Origin: Pseudomonadota bacterium
GTDB taxonomy: Bacteria > Pseudomonadota > Gammaproteobacteria > Burkholderiales > Burkholderiaceae_C
Assembly (NCBI GenBank): GCA_023442945.1
Contig: JAEZWW010000079.1
Span: 1 to 49,415 of the forward strand
DNA length: 49,415 bases
Direction: 5' to 3'
Shown: piece by piece, positions 40,611-49,412 of the stretch
Layout: each line of letters starts with the position of its first letter
Position numbering within the stretch: the stretch's first letter is position 1
Translations under genes and position numbers: made by a program
Notes under the pieces: model-generated
Seen by the model: the letters and a program-made list of their open reading frames with translations, nothing else
What the model was told of the DNA's origin: nothing
The model's database searches: none

Positions 40611-41090
40611 TCAGTGGCCGCCGCGGCGCAGCACAAAGGCACTTTCCTTGGCCGGCTGGCCCGGTTGCGGCAGCGTTTGCCACGTGCCACGGATCTCCGC
40701 GCCGCAGCGCGCAGGCGTCAGCTTGCCGCTCCAGAAGGCGTACAGGCTTTTACCGTCCTGGGACTCGTCCAGGTTGAATTCACCCGCCTCCACGTCGCCC
40801 GAAGCAATGGAGCGCTGCCCAGCGTAGCGAAACTCGCCGCGCAGGCTTTCACTGAACTCCGGGTGCTGGCGCAGGGTCAGCTGACCACGTTGGTTCAAGT
40901 TGGTCAGCTCCAGTTCCCAGGTGCCATACAGCTGACCGGCGCGCAGGGTTCGGACGTCGGCGCAATCGGCGCTGTCAGTCGACTCTGAAGCCGTAACAGC
41001 GCCCGGAGCCGTAGCGCAGGCGGATACGGCCGCGAGCGCGGCGAGCAGTGCGCCGCGCACGGCGAGGGCATGAATAGAAGGCGTTGGCAT
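40611..41090 (-). CDS. putative lipoprotein
   Basis: A 159-residue protein with a lipoprotein signal (GALLAALAAVSAC; lipobox VSAC with Cys25). The mature domain, with GTWELELTNLNQRGQLTLRQ, RGEFRYAGQRSIASGDVEAG and IRGTWQ, looks like a small beta-barrel or lipocalin-like fold that I cannot name. It starts 3 bases after the rep stop codon, so the two genes are probably co-transcribed, though a functional link is not obvious. Confidence 0.8.
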   Translation of the reverse strand: MPTPSIHALAVRGALLAALAAVSACATAPGAVTASESTDSADCADVRTLRAGQLYGTWELELTNLNQRGQLTLRQHPEFSESLRGEFRYAGQRSIASGDVEAGEFNLDESQDGKSLYAFWSGKLTPARCGAEIRGTWQTLPQPGQPAKESAFVLRRGGH

Positions 41091-41093
41091 CGA

Positions 41094-43175
41094 CTAACTC
41101 TGGGGCGCCGCCGATGCGGCGGCTTGTTGTTGGGCGCGCTGGGCGAACTCGGCGCGCAGGGCCTTGAGCTTCTCGCGCGGGTCTTCGCGCGCCGTAGCCT
41201 TGTCCAGCGCCATCTCGGCGATGAAGCGGCTGGGCTGCGCGGGCACCAGTTCGCGCGCCTTCTTGCGTCGGCGCGTCCAGCTGACGGCCAGCGTGTTGCG
41301 CGCGCGCGTGATGCCCACGTACATCAGGCGGCGCTCTTCCTCGATGCGCGCGGCCAGGACGGCGGCGCTGGCGTCTTCGTCCGGGCGGAAGGGCAGCATG
41401 CCTTCAACCACGCCCGCCAGGATCACGTGCGGCCATTCCAGGCCCTTGGCCGCGTGCAGCGTGGACAGGGTGACCATGTTCGGGTCCTGCTCCCGCTCGT
41501 TCAGGGTCGAGATCAGCGACACGGTTTGCGCCACTTCCAGCAGCGAGCTCAGCTCGCGCGCCGTCGTGGTGCCCGCGGTGTCGTCGATCTGACCACCGCA
41601 GCGGCCGGCCATCCAGTCGCAGAACTCCAGCACGTTGGTCCAGCGCGAGGCGGCCACGGTTTCACTGTCCTCGCTGTCGTACAAGTACTGCTCGTAACCC
41701 AGGCCTTTCAGCCAGTCGCCGAGGAATGCGCGTGCCGCCTCATGGCCGATCGTCTGGCCGGCCCTGTAGCGCAAGTCGTTCACTTCGCGGCCGAATTCCT
41801 GCAAGCTGCCCACCGCGCGCGCGGGCAGGGCGCCCGCCAGTGATTGGGCAAACAGCGCGCCAAACAGCGACAGGTGCGAGCGGCTCGCGAAGTCGCCCAG
41901 CTGCGCGAGCGTCTGGTGGCCGATGCCCCGCTTGGGCGTGGTGATGGCGCGCAGAAAAGCGGGGTCGTCGTCTTCGTTGATCCACAGGCGCAGCCAGGCG
42001 CACAAGTCCTTGATCTCCGCGCGGTCAAAAAAGCTTTGCCCGCCCGTCACCTTGTACGGGATCTGCGCGCGCCGCAATGCCTGCTCCAGCACGCGCGCCT
42101 GGTGGTTGGCGCGGTACAGGACGGCGAAGTCGCGCCATTCCTTGTGGGGCGAGGTTTGCCGCAGGGACAGGATGCGGGCCGCGGCCCGCTCGGCCTCGTG
42201 CTGCTCGTGGTCACTGTCGACGACGCGCACCGGCTCGCCCTCGCCCAGCTCGGAATACAGCGTCTTCGGGAACAGCTTGGGGTTGGGGCCGATCACGTTG
42301 TTGGCCGCACGCAGGATGGCGCTGGTGGAGCGGTAGTTCTGCTCCAGCTTGATGACTTTCAGCGCCGGATAGTCCTGCGGCAGCCGCTTGAGGTTGTCCA
42401 GCGTCGCGCCGCGCCAGCCGTAGATGCTCTGGTCGTCGTCCCCCACGGCGGTGAAATTGCCGGCGCTGCCGACCAGCAGCTTCATCAGCTCGTACTGCGT
42501 GGCGTTGGTGTCCTGGTATTCATCCACCAAGGTATGGGCCAGACGCCCTTGCCACTTCTGCGCAAGCAGCTCATCTTTTCGTAGCATGCGCAAAGGCAGG
42601 CTGATCAGATCGTCGAAGTCCACGCTTTGGTAGGCGGCCAGACGCTCCTCGTAGCGCGCCATCAGTTCGGCGGTTTGGCGCTCGCCTTCCGATTGGGCCT
42701 GCGCGCGCGCCTCGGCCGACGTCCAGCCGGCGTTCTTCCAGCGGCTGATGGTCCACTGCCATTGGCGCGCGGTGGCGGCGTCGGTGGTGGCGCCGCAGTC
42801 CTTGAGCAAGGACTGCACATCGTCGCTGTCAAGAATGCTGAACTGCGGTTTGAGGCCCATCGCCGCGCCGTCTTCGCGCATCAGCCGCACGCCCAATGCG
42901 TGGAAGGTGCAAATCAGCACTTCGCTGGCGGCCTTGCCGACCAGGCCGCGGGCGCGCTCGCGCATTTCAGCGGCGGCCTTGTTGGTGAAGGTGATGGCAG
43001 CGATGCGCTTGGGGGCCACGCCGCATTCGATCAGGCGGGCGATCTTGTGGGTGATCACCCGCGTCTTGCCGGAACCGGCGCCCGCCAGCACCAAGCACGG
43101 CCCCCGCAGGTGGTTGACGGCGTCTTGTTGCGCGAGATTGAGACCGTGGTCGGACAAAACGGCTGCTTCGGGCAA
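41094..43175 (-). CDS. rep: UvrD/Rep-type 3'-5' DNA helicase (Rep)
   Basis: SF1A helicase of about 690 residues that clears proteins ahead of the replication fork. It has GPCLVLAGAGSGKTRVITHK (Walker A), ITFTNKAAAEM, VDEYQDTNATQYEL (DEYQ box), GDDDQSIYGWRGA, KLEQNYRS, TLHAAKGLEWPHV and EERRLMYVGITRA. It resembles E. coli Rep more than UvrD across DNDDPAFLRAITTPKRGIG-like segments (here DDDPAFLRAITTPKRGIG). The first in-frame start is a TTG at 43175; a second TTG at 43157 (giving SDHGLNLAQQ) fits the family N-terminus as well. Neither has a clear ribosome binding site. Confidence 0.92.
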   Translation of the reverse strand: MPEAAVLSDHGLNLAQQDAVNHLRGPCLVLAGAGSGKTRVITHKIARLIECGVAPKRIAAITFTNKAAAEMRERARGLVGKAASEVLICTFHALGVRLMREDGAAMGLKPQFSILDSDDVQSLLKDCGATTDAATARQWQWTISRWKNAGWTSAEARAQAQSEGERQTAELMARYEERLAAYQSVDFDDLISLPLRMLRKDELLAQKWQGRLAHTLVDEYQDTNATQYELMKLLVGSAGNFTAVGDDDQSIYGWRGATLDNLKRLPQDYPALKVIKLEQNYRSTSAILRAANNVIGPNPKLFPKTLYSELGEGEPVRVVDSDHEQHEAERAAARILSLRQTSPHKEWRDFAVLYRANHQARVLEQALRRAQIPYKVTGGQSFFDRAEIKDLCAWLRLWINEDDDPAFLRAITTPKRGIGHQTLAQLGDFASRSHLSLFGALFAQSLAGALPARAVGSLQEFGREVNDLRYRAGQTIGHEAARAFLGDWLKGLGYEQYLYDSEDSETVAASRWTNVLEFCDWMAGRCGGQIDDTAGTTTARELSSLLEVAQTVSLISTLNEREQDPNMVTLSTLHAAKGLEWPHVILAGVVEGMLPFRPDEDASAAVLAARIEEERRLMYVGITRARNTLAVSWTRRRKKARELVPAQPSRFIAEMALDKATAREDPREKLKALRAEFAQRAQQQAAASAAPQS

Positions 43176-43383
43176 AAGTCGAATCTTAGCGCGCGGCGTC
43201 CGGCAGTCGGTCGTGCGACACAGGCGCCAATTTGTTCACCAATCGTAGAAAAAAGTGTACAGAGGAGAGTTAACTGCACGCCGATCCGCTTAAAAATTGT
43301 GCGCTGCGGTGAAAAGCCATTCGCCGACGGGCGCGCTGTGCAGACGCAGTGGGCCTTTTGAAGGGAAAAAGGAGCAAACAGAC

Positions 43384-44013
43384 ATGAGATCGGTCCGTAT
43401 TTTGGGTTGGATCGTGGCCGCCACCACCGTGGCGGGCCTGCCCGCCTACGCACAACAGCCCGCAGCGCCCGCCGCGCGTGAGGCCACCGCCCGGGGCGGA
43501 CTGCCGCCCACTTTGCAGGTCGCTGGCCACAACCTGCGCCTCAATGGCAAGGGCACGCGTTACCGCGCCATCATCAAGGTGTACGACATTGGTCTGTATG
43601 TGGGCAGCAAGGTATCGAGCCTGGAGCAGTTGTTGGCCGCCCCCGGCCCCAAACGCATTCAGATCGTGCCCCTGCGCACCCTGACAGGCGATTCGCTCGG
43701 CGTGGCGATGGTCCAGGGCATGCAGGACAACGCGCCGCCGGGTGAACGCCTCAAGCTGATTCCGCACATGGATCGGCTGACCCGCATCTTCCAGGCGGAG
43801 CCCAGCGTGTCGCCGGGCTCCGAAGTGGTGATCGACTTCGTGCCAGGCAAGGGCACGATCTTCTACGTCGATGGGGTGCAAAAGGGCGAGGTCGTGACCG
43901 ACCCGACCTACTTTGGCGCTGTGGCACGTATCTGGCTGGGGCCCAAGCCCGTGGACAGCAATCTGAAGGATGCCTTGCTGGGCATTGAGGCTCGTCGGCC
44001 AGAAACCGGCTGA
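43384..44013 (+). CDS. secreted chalcone-isomerase-like protein
   Basis: A 209-residue protein with a signal peptide (ILGWIVAATTVAGLPAYAQQ) and a chalcone-isomerase-like domain: YRAIIKVYDIGLYVGSKVSS, RTLTGDSLGVAMVQGMQD, VVIDFVPGKGTIFYVDG and IWLGPKPVDSNLKDALLG. Bacterial members of this family are periplasmic; they are thought to bind fatty acids or small hydrophobic ligands rather than chalcones. AAGGAG lies 10-15 bases before the ATG at 43384. It is divergent from rep. Confidence 0.88.
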   Translation: MRSVRILGWIVAATTVAGLPAYAQQPAAPAAREATARGGLPPTLQVAGHNLRLNGKGTRYRAIIKVYDIGLYVGSKVSSLEQLLAAPGPKRIQIVPLRTLTGDSLGVAMVQGMQDNAPPGERLKLIPHMDRLTRIFQAEPSVSPGSEVVIDFVPGKGTIFYVDGVQKGEVVTDPTYFGAVARIWLGPKPVDSNLKDALLGIEARRPETG

Positions 44014-44082
44014 CACACCGCGTGGCATGATCGGCCAGACGGCACGCGGCGCCCGCCTGGCGCTGCGGCCGCCGCGAACACC

Positions 44083-45066
44083 TTGCTTCAGCGCGGCCCC
44101 GATTTGCTCGCCATTCTCGCCGTCACCTTCCCCTTTTTTGCGCTCGTGCTTTGTGGCTACGTGGCGGCGCGCTCACGCCTGCTGCCATTGGAAGCCGTGC
44201 CCGGGCTGAACATGTTCGTGCTGTACTTTGCGCTGCCGTGCATGCTCTACCGCTTCGGCAGCACCACGCCGGCGGCGCAGCTCTTCAACCCCGTCGTGGC
44301 CTTGCTGTGGCTGGTGTGCGGTGCTGTGGTGATCGCCCTGGCGGCCGCTTGGGCCCGATCGCGCGACGCGGGCTGGCCCGATGCGGCCATGGGTGCGCTG
44401 GTGGCGGCGTTCCCCAATTCGGGCTTCATGGGCGTGCCGCTGATCCTGGCGCTGTTGGGTGAGGGCGGCGCCGGCCCGGTCATGGCGACGCTGCTGGTGG
44501 ATCTGGTCGTCACCACCTCGCTGTGCATCGGCCTGTCCCAATGGGGTGCGGCGGGCGAACACGGCCCGGCCAAGGCCGTGCTGCGGGCGCTTCAAGGCGT
44601 GGTGCGCAACCCGATGCCGTGGTCGATCCTGATCGGCGCCGCGGCAGGCGCGCTGGGCTTCTCCCTGTGGGCGCCACTGGCCAAGACGGTGGCGCTGCTG
44701 GCAGATGCGGCCTCGCCCGTGGCGCTGTTCACCATTGGCGCGGTGCTGGCGCGTTCGCAAATGCAGGCGCGTGTGTTGGGCGAAGGCCCGCGGCGGCTGG
44801 GCGACGAGCCCGTGCTGGCCGCCCTCAAGCTGCTGCTGCACCCGGCGCTGGTCTGGGGCCTGGGCTGGCTGGCGTTGCGGCAGGGGTGGCTGTCGCCGGC
44901 CGCGCTGGTGCCGCTGGTGTTGGCAGCCGCTTTGCCGGCGGCCAGCAACGTGTCGCTGCTGGCCGAACGCTTTGGCGCCGACAACGGGCGCGTGGCGCGC
45001 GTGATTCTGTGGTCCACCGCGCTGGCGTTCTTTACTTTCTCGGGTTTCGTCGCCTTGCTGCGCTGA
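44083..45066 (+). CDS. AEC-family (auxin efflux carrier-like) transporter
   Basis: A 327-residue inner-membrane carrier with about ten helices in two inverted repeats. LDLLAILAVTFPFFALVLCG-like N-terminus (here DLLAILAVTFPFFALVLCG), NMFVLYFALPCMLYRFGS, AAFPNSGFMGVPLILALLGE, SPVALFTIGAVLA and PAASNVSLLAERFG are typical of AEC proteins, many of which export organic acids such as malonate or malate. No ATG fits; the first in-frame start is a TTG at 44083 and another is at 44104. A strong bidirectional terminator follows. Confidence 0.87.
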   Translation: MLQRGPDLLAILAVTFPFFALVLCGYVAARSRLLPLEAVPGLNMFVLYFALPCMLYRFGSTTPAAQLFNPVVALLWLVCGAVVIALAAAWARSRDAGWPDAAMGALVAAFPNSGFMGVPLILALLGEGGAGPVMATLLVDLVVTTSLCIGLSQWGAAGEHGPAKAVLRALQGVVRNPMPWSILIGAAAGALGFSLWAPLAKTVALLADAASPVALFTIGAVLARSQMQARVLGEGPRRLGDEPVLAALKLLLHPALVWGLGWLALRQGWLSPAALVPLVLAAALPAASNVSLLAERFGADNGRVARVILWSTALAFFTFSGFVALLR

Positions 45067-45095
45067 GGGCGCGAGCCGCCTGGATAACCAAGTAA

Positions 45096-45128
45096 AAAAC
45101 GGTCTTGCCAGTTCGGCAAGACCGTTTT
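45096..45128. terminator. bidirectional rho-independent terminator
   Basis: A perfect 14-bp stem: AAAACGGTCTTGCC (45096-45109), loop AGTTC, GGCAAGACCGTTTT (45115-45128). The A and T ends serve both strands, matching its position between two converging genes. Confidence 0.92.
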
Positions 45129-45168
45129 GGGTAGGCAGGACGCCGGTGCGGCGACTCAAAAAAGGGCG

Positions 45169-45537
45169 TTACTTGCGCTGAGCCGGCAGCGTCATGGGCT
45201 GGATCTTCTGCACTTCAGCGTCCAGCTCGGACTTGGGCATGCTGGTGACGCTTTCGCGAATCACACCGCCGCCGATCACACTGCCCGAGGCCTCGCCCTT
45301 GCCGTTGACGCGGTTCTCGCAGTCGACTTTGTAAAAGGCGGGCAGGTTGGCGCAGCGCATCAGTTCGTTCTGGCGCGCCTGTTCGGGGGTGACGCTGGTC
45401 AGTTGGCCACCGCGGGCGTTGCGCGTTTCCATGCGCGCGGCGCTTTTATCCATGTTGGTCTCGGCCGGGGTCATCTGGGCCAGGGCGGGCAGGCTCAGGG
45501 CGCTGCCAAGGGCGATCACAGCAAACAGCTTGTTCAT
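45169..45537 (-). CDS. small exported protein of unknown function
   Basis: A 122-residue protein with a Sec signal peptide (MNKLFAVIALGSALSLPALAQ). GGAGAAAGGAAATCCCC precedes the ATG at 45537 and supports the start over an upstream one. The mature part has a pair of Cys (MRCANLPAFYKVDCENRV) that may form a disulfide, then GSVIGGGVIRESVTSMPKSE. I recall similar short periplasmic proteins in Comamonadaceae but know of no function. Confidence 0.82.
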   Translation of the reverse strand: MNKLFAVIALGSALSLPALAQMTPAETNMDKSAARMETRNARGGQLTSVTPEQARQNELMRCANLPAFYKVDCENRVNGKGEASGSVIGGGVIRESVTSMPKSELDAEVQKIQPMTLPAQRK

Positions 45538-45699
45538 GGGGATTTCCTTTCTCCAATCGGGTGGGCCGCGTCCTTGCGCGGCGTTTGTACGGGCATCAGG
45601 GCGCACCTTTCGGTACGCCGCCGAGCTTCCACGTAGCAGTCTAGGCCGGGCAGCATGGCGGGGATGTCGGACAAGGCCGCGAACTGCCGGAGGCCTCTG

Positions 45700-47817
45700 T
45701 CACACGGCCAGCGGGTCCACGTCGATGGCCCAGCGCACCACGGCTTTGTGCTCAGCCGAGGCGCGCAGCGCGTGCAGCAGGGGCTGGCAGGCGGCCAGCA
45801 CGCGCTGCAAGGCCACGCGCGAGGGGCTTTCGATCAACATCTGCGCGCGTTCGATGTTGGCCACGCGCTGCACCGTGAGCGGCACGGCCGGGTACCAGGT
45901 CAGGTTGGCAAAGGCCTCGGCCAGTTCGCCCGCACCTAACGCGTCGCTGGCGGCCTGGGCGATGGCGTTCAGAAAGCCCTGCGCGGCCTCTTGCGTGCGC
46001 GCTTCGGCCCGCAGCAACGCCAGGTGGCAGAAAGGCGGCAGCCCGGCCTCGGCGCGCTCCTTCAGCTGGCCGGCGGCAAAGCCGGGGTAATCGTGCGTTT
46101 TCAGCGCGCCGAACAGCGCGTGCTGCGGGTGCTGGGTCTGCACCCACATCTCGCTGTCGGTGCCGCTGGCAGTGTCTCGCCCGGCGCGGCCGGCGGCCTG
46201 CATCAGCAGCGCAAACAGGCGCTCGGGCGCGCGAAAGTCGCTGGCGTACAGCGCGCCGTCCGGGTTGATGGCGGCCACGAGCGACACGCGCCGAAAGTCG
46301 TGCCCCTTGGCCACCATCTGCGTACCCACCAGCACGTCGACATCGCCCGCGTGGACCTGCGCCAGCTGTGCTTCCAGCCGGCCCGCGCCGCGCGCCGAAT
46401 CGGCGTCGATGCGCAGCACTCGCACCGGGCTGCCGTCCGGGCGGCGCACGTCGGCCAGCAGCTCGACCAGGCGCTCTTCCAATTGCTCGGTGCCGCGCCC
46501 CAAGGTGCCGATGTCCGGGTTACCGCAGCTGGGGCAGGCGCGCGGCACGCGCTGGGTGAAGCCGCAGTGGTGGCAGCGCAGGGTGCGGTCGATCTTGTGG
46601 AACACCCGATAGGCGCTGCAGTGCGGGCATTCGCTCTTCCAGCCGCAGTCGCCGCAGGCCAAGACGGGCGCCCAGCCGCGGCGGTTGAGCAGCAGCAGCA
46701 CCTGTTCGCCGCGCCTTATGCGCTCGGTCAGCGCGGCCAGCAGCGGGGCCGCCAGCAGCGTGTCCTTGGGCTGGCAGTTCATGTCGACGCGGCGCACGCG
46801 CGGCAGACCCGCGTTGGGGTCCTCGATTGCGGCGGTGCCGATGCGCCGCGGCATGGACAGGCGCTGGTAGCGCCCCGGTCCGTCCGGTGCTGGCGTGCTG
46901 GCGTACCAGCTCTCCAGGGAGGGTGTGGCCGAGCCCAGCACCACCTTCGCGCCCGACTGGTGGCCACGGTACACGGCCAGGTCGCGCGCCGAGTAGCGCG
47001 CGCCCTCTTGCTGCTTGTAGCTGGGGTCGTGCTCTTCATCGACCACGATCAGCGCCAGCCGCGGCACCGACGCCAGCACCGCCACCCGCGTGCCCAGCAC
47101 AATGCGCGCGTGCCCCAGGTGTGCCGCCAGCCAGTGGCTAAGGCGCTGCGCCGGCGTCAGCCCGCTGTGCAGGGACACGACGGCCTCCGCGCCAAAGCGC
47201 GCGGCAAAGCGCGCCTCCAGCTGCGGTGTGAGGTTGATCTCCGGCACCAGCACCAGCACCTGCGCGGCCGGGTCGTGCGCCAGGGCGTCGGCCGCAGCGC
47301 GCATGTAGACCTCGGTCTTGCCGCTGCCCGTCGCACCAAACAGCAAGAACGGCCCGCGCTCGGCGTCGATCGCCTGCAGCGCCGCTGCTTGTTCGTCGGA
47401 CAAGGTGTCCAGTGCTTGATCGCCGCCGCCTTGCGCTGTGGCCGCCGCGCCCTGGCGTTTCAGGCGTCGGGCCAATTGCACGCTGGTCAGCGTGCGCAGT
47501 TGCGGCGGAAGGGCGGCCAGGGCCACTTCGCCCAGCGCCCGCTGGTAGTAGCGCGCGGTGAAGGCGACCAGCCCGCGCCAATCGGCGTTCAGCGGCGGCA
47601 GGCCGTCCAGCGCGCCAGCGATGGGGCGCACCTGCGCGGCCAGTTCTGCGGCGGGCGCAGGAATGTCGTTGGCCCAGACCACGCCCAGCACCTCGCGCGC
47701 GCCCAGGGGCACGCGCACCAGCGTACCGGGCGCCAACGCCTGGTCGGCGCAGTAGGTCAGCGGCTCGGCCAAGCTGCTGTGCGCGGGGGTCGGCACGGCG
47801 ACGGTGAGCCAGTGCAT
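45700..47817 (-). CDS. priA: primosomal replication protein N' (PriA helicase)
   Basis: Restart helicase that reloads DnaB at collapsed forks. The 705-residue protein shows the N-terminal DNA-binding domain, Walker A FGATGSGKTEVYM, DEEHDPSYKQQEGARYSARD, GSATPSLESW, and the zinc region with eight Cys (CGDCGWKSECPHC and CHHCGFTQRVPRACPSCG), then VGTQMVAKGHDF and QAAGRAGRD. The ATG at 47817 gives the family start HWLTVAVPTPAHSSL; the frame is open upstream to a TTG at 47883, judged less likely. Confidence 0.96.
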   Translation of the reverse strand: MHWLTVAVPTPAHSSLAEPLTYCADQALAPGTLVRVPLGAREVLGVVWANDIPAPAAELAAQVRPIAGALDGLPPLNADWRGLVAFTARYYQRALGEVALAALPPQLRTLTSVQLARRLKRQGAAATAQGGGDQALDTLSDEQAAALQAIDAERGPFLLFGATGSGKTEVYMRAAADALAHDPAAQVLVLVPEINLTPQLEARFAARFGAEAVVSLHSGLTPAQRLSHWLAAHLGHARIVLGTRVAVLASVPRLALIVVDEEHDPSYKQQEGARYSARDLAVYRGHQSGAKVVLGSATPSLESWYASTPAPDGPGRYQRLSMPRRIGTAAIEDPNAGLPRVRRVDMNCQPKDTLLAAPLLAALTERIRRGEQVLLLLNRRGWAPVLACGDCGWKSECPHCSAYRVFHKIDRTLRCHHCGFTQRVPRACPSCGNPDIGTLGRGTEQLEERLVELLADVRRPDGSPVRVLRIDADSARGAGRLEAQLAQVHAGDVDVLVGTQMVAKGHDFRRVSLVAAINPDGALYASDFRAPERLFALLMQAAGRAGRDTASGTDSEMWVQTQHPQHALFGALKTHDYPGFAAGQLKERAEAGLPPFCHLALLRAEARTQEAAQGFLNAIAQAASDALGAGELAEAFANLTWYPAVPLTVQRVANIERAQMLIESPSRVALQRVLAACQPLLHALRASAEHKAVVRWAIDVDPLAV

Positions 47818-47909
47818 CGCCGGGGCGCCGGAACTGCTATCAGGATCGACTTGCACTGTGGCGGCTAAGTCCTTGATTTGCAATCGCTTGTTCGTTCATG
47901 CCCAGATTC

Positions 47910-47918
47910 TGTGGATAA
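47910..47918 (-). promoter_or_regulatory. consensus DnaA box
   Basis: TTATCCACA on the minus strand (TGTGGATAA on the plus) is a perfect 9-base DnaA box between priA and hemE. It is a lone box. A small hairpin, AGCCTTG-TCTGA-CAAGGCT (47951-47969), lies nearby. The rest of 47818-48227 shows no gene. Confidence 0.5.
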
Positions 47919-48227
47919 CTTTGTTGAGAAACCGTCTGAACCGCCCCGAAAGCCTTGTCTGACAAGGCTTCGCTTAGCTTGCCCAGCAAAGCAGCAGTGC
48001 GTTAAGCTTATATGAATCAACAACTTAGAGCGCCAATTCCGGGGCAGACCGTTCGCCGAAGCCTGAAAATGAGGCATCTCGCGTTTTGTGCATAAGTCAA
48101 GGCTTGAAGCCCACTTTATTTGCCAAAAACCGGGTTCGGACGCTTGACGGGTGGCGGCTGACATCGTAGGCCTCCGTCGCGGCCGAGGCGGCGGCGCGGA
48201 GCTGCGCCACGGCCTCGCCCATTGCCT

Positions 48228-49412
48228 TCACCCTTGGCGCAGGCGGCGCGAGTGGGCGTGCACCTCGTCCACCAGGTGCGACACGTGCTCGGGCGGGGTG
48301 AACTGGCTGATGCCGTGGCCCAGGTTGAAGATGTGGGTGCTGCCCGGTGCGGCACGGTCGGTGTGCGGCGTGCCAAAGCTGTCCAGCACCTGCCGCACCT
48401 GGGCGCGGATGGCGTCGGGCGGGGCAAACAATACGTTCGGGTCGATATTGCCCTGCAGCGCCTTGGGTACCGTCGATGGATGGTCTTTTTGGCCGCTGGC
48501 CCTAGAGGAATCTGTGCGATCAGCTACGCTTTGTGTAGCATCCAGCGTTGCCGCCTGGCGCACGATCTGGCGCGCGGCGCCCAGGTTCATGGTCCAGTCC
48601 AGGCCCAGCACGTCGCAGTCCAGCCCCGTCATCTGGTCCAGCCACAGGCCGCCGCCCTTGGTGAAGACGATGCGCGGCACCACCGCGCCGTCCGGCCCCG
48701 TGCGTTTCAACTGCGCCAGCACGCGGCGCGTGTAGGCCAGACTGAAGGCCTGAAACGCGCCGTCGGCCAGCACGCCGCCCCAACTGTCGAACACCATCAC
48801 GGCCTGCGCGCCGGCGTCGATCTGGTGGTTCAGGTACAGCGCGACCGCGTCGGCGTTGATCTCCAGCACGCGGTGCATCAGATCGGGCCGCGCGTACATC
48901 AGCGTCTTGACGTGGCGGTAATCGCTGCTGCCACCGCCTTCGACCATGTAACAGGCCAGCGTCCACGGGCTGCCAGAGAAGCCGATGAGCGGGACGCGCC
49001 CGCTCAGCGCCTTGCGGATGCTGGTGACGGCGTCGAACACGTAGCGCAGCTTGGCCATGTCGGGCACGGCCAACTGGGCCACGGCGGCCTCGTCGCGCAC
49101 CACTTTTTCAAACTTCGGGCCTTCGCCCTGCTGGAAGGACAGGCCCAGGCCCATGGCGTCGGGCACGGTGAGGATGTCGGAAAACAGGATCGACGCGTCC
49201 AGCGGGTAGCGCGCCAGGGGCTGCAGCGTGACCTCGGTCGCGTAGTCCACGTTGGTCGCCAGGCCCATGAAGCTGCCGGCCTGCGCGCGCGTGGCGCAGT
49301 ACTCCGGCAAATAGCGGCCGGCTTGGCGCATCAGCCAGACGGGGGTGTGGTCGGGCGCCTGCCCCAGGCAGGCGCGCAAAAAGGTGTCGTTGGTCAGGGG
49401 GGCGAAGCTCAT
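48228..49412 (-). CDS. hemE: uroporphyrinogen decarboxylase
   Basis: Cytoplasmic enzyme that removes four carboxyls from uroporphyrinogen III to give coproporphyrinogen III in haem synthesis. Signatures are PVWLMRQAGRYLPEY (substrate-binding Arg residues), SDILTVPDAMGLGLSFQQGE, GFSGSPWTLACYMVEGGGS, VMVFDSWGG and IFNLGHGISQFTPPEHV. At 394 residues it is about 30 longer than usual. The extra piece, about residues 287-316 (TLDATQSVADRTDSSRASGQ and following), splits the normally continuous stretch between GLDWTMNLGAARQIV and KALQGNIDPNVLF. Its DNA contains a copy of repeat family 1. The frame is intact. The ATG at 49412 is the standard start. Confidence 0.96.
   Translation of the reverse strand: MSFAPLTNDTFLRACLGQAPDHTPVWLMRQAGRYLPEYCATRAQAGSFMGLATNVDYATEVTLQPLARYPLDASILFSDILTVPDAMGLGLSFQQGEGPKFEKVVRDEAAVAQLAVPDMAKLRYVFDAVTSIRKALSGRVPLIGFSGSPWTLACYMVEGGGSSDYRHVKTLMYARPDLMHRVLEINADAVALYLNHQIDAGAQAVMVFDSWGGVLADGAFQAFSLAYTRRVLAQLKRTGPDGAVVPRIVFTKGGGLWLDQMTGLDCDVLGLDWTMNLGAARQIVRQAATLDATQSVADRTDSSRASGQKDHPSTVPKALQGNIDPNVLFAPPDAIRAQVRQVLDSFGTPHTDRAAPGSTHIFNLGHGISQFTPPEHVSHLVDEVHAHSRRLRQG
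48484..48541 (+). repeat. dispersed repeat family 1, copy H inside hemE
   Basis: TCTTTTTGGCCGC, TGGCCCTAGAGGAATC, TGTGCGATCAGCTACG, then the hairpin GCTACGCTTTGTGTAGC. It lies opposite to the hemE reading direction and is read through in frame. Confidence 0.78.

Noticed and set aside
42548..42592. Possible family-1 repeat in rep (TGCGCAAGCAGCTC with a nearby GTAGCATGC)
   Set aside because: Similarity is limited to one block and the protein has normal length and sequence there; kept only as a weak resemblance.
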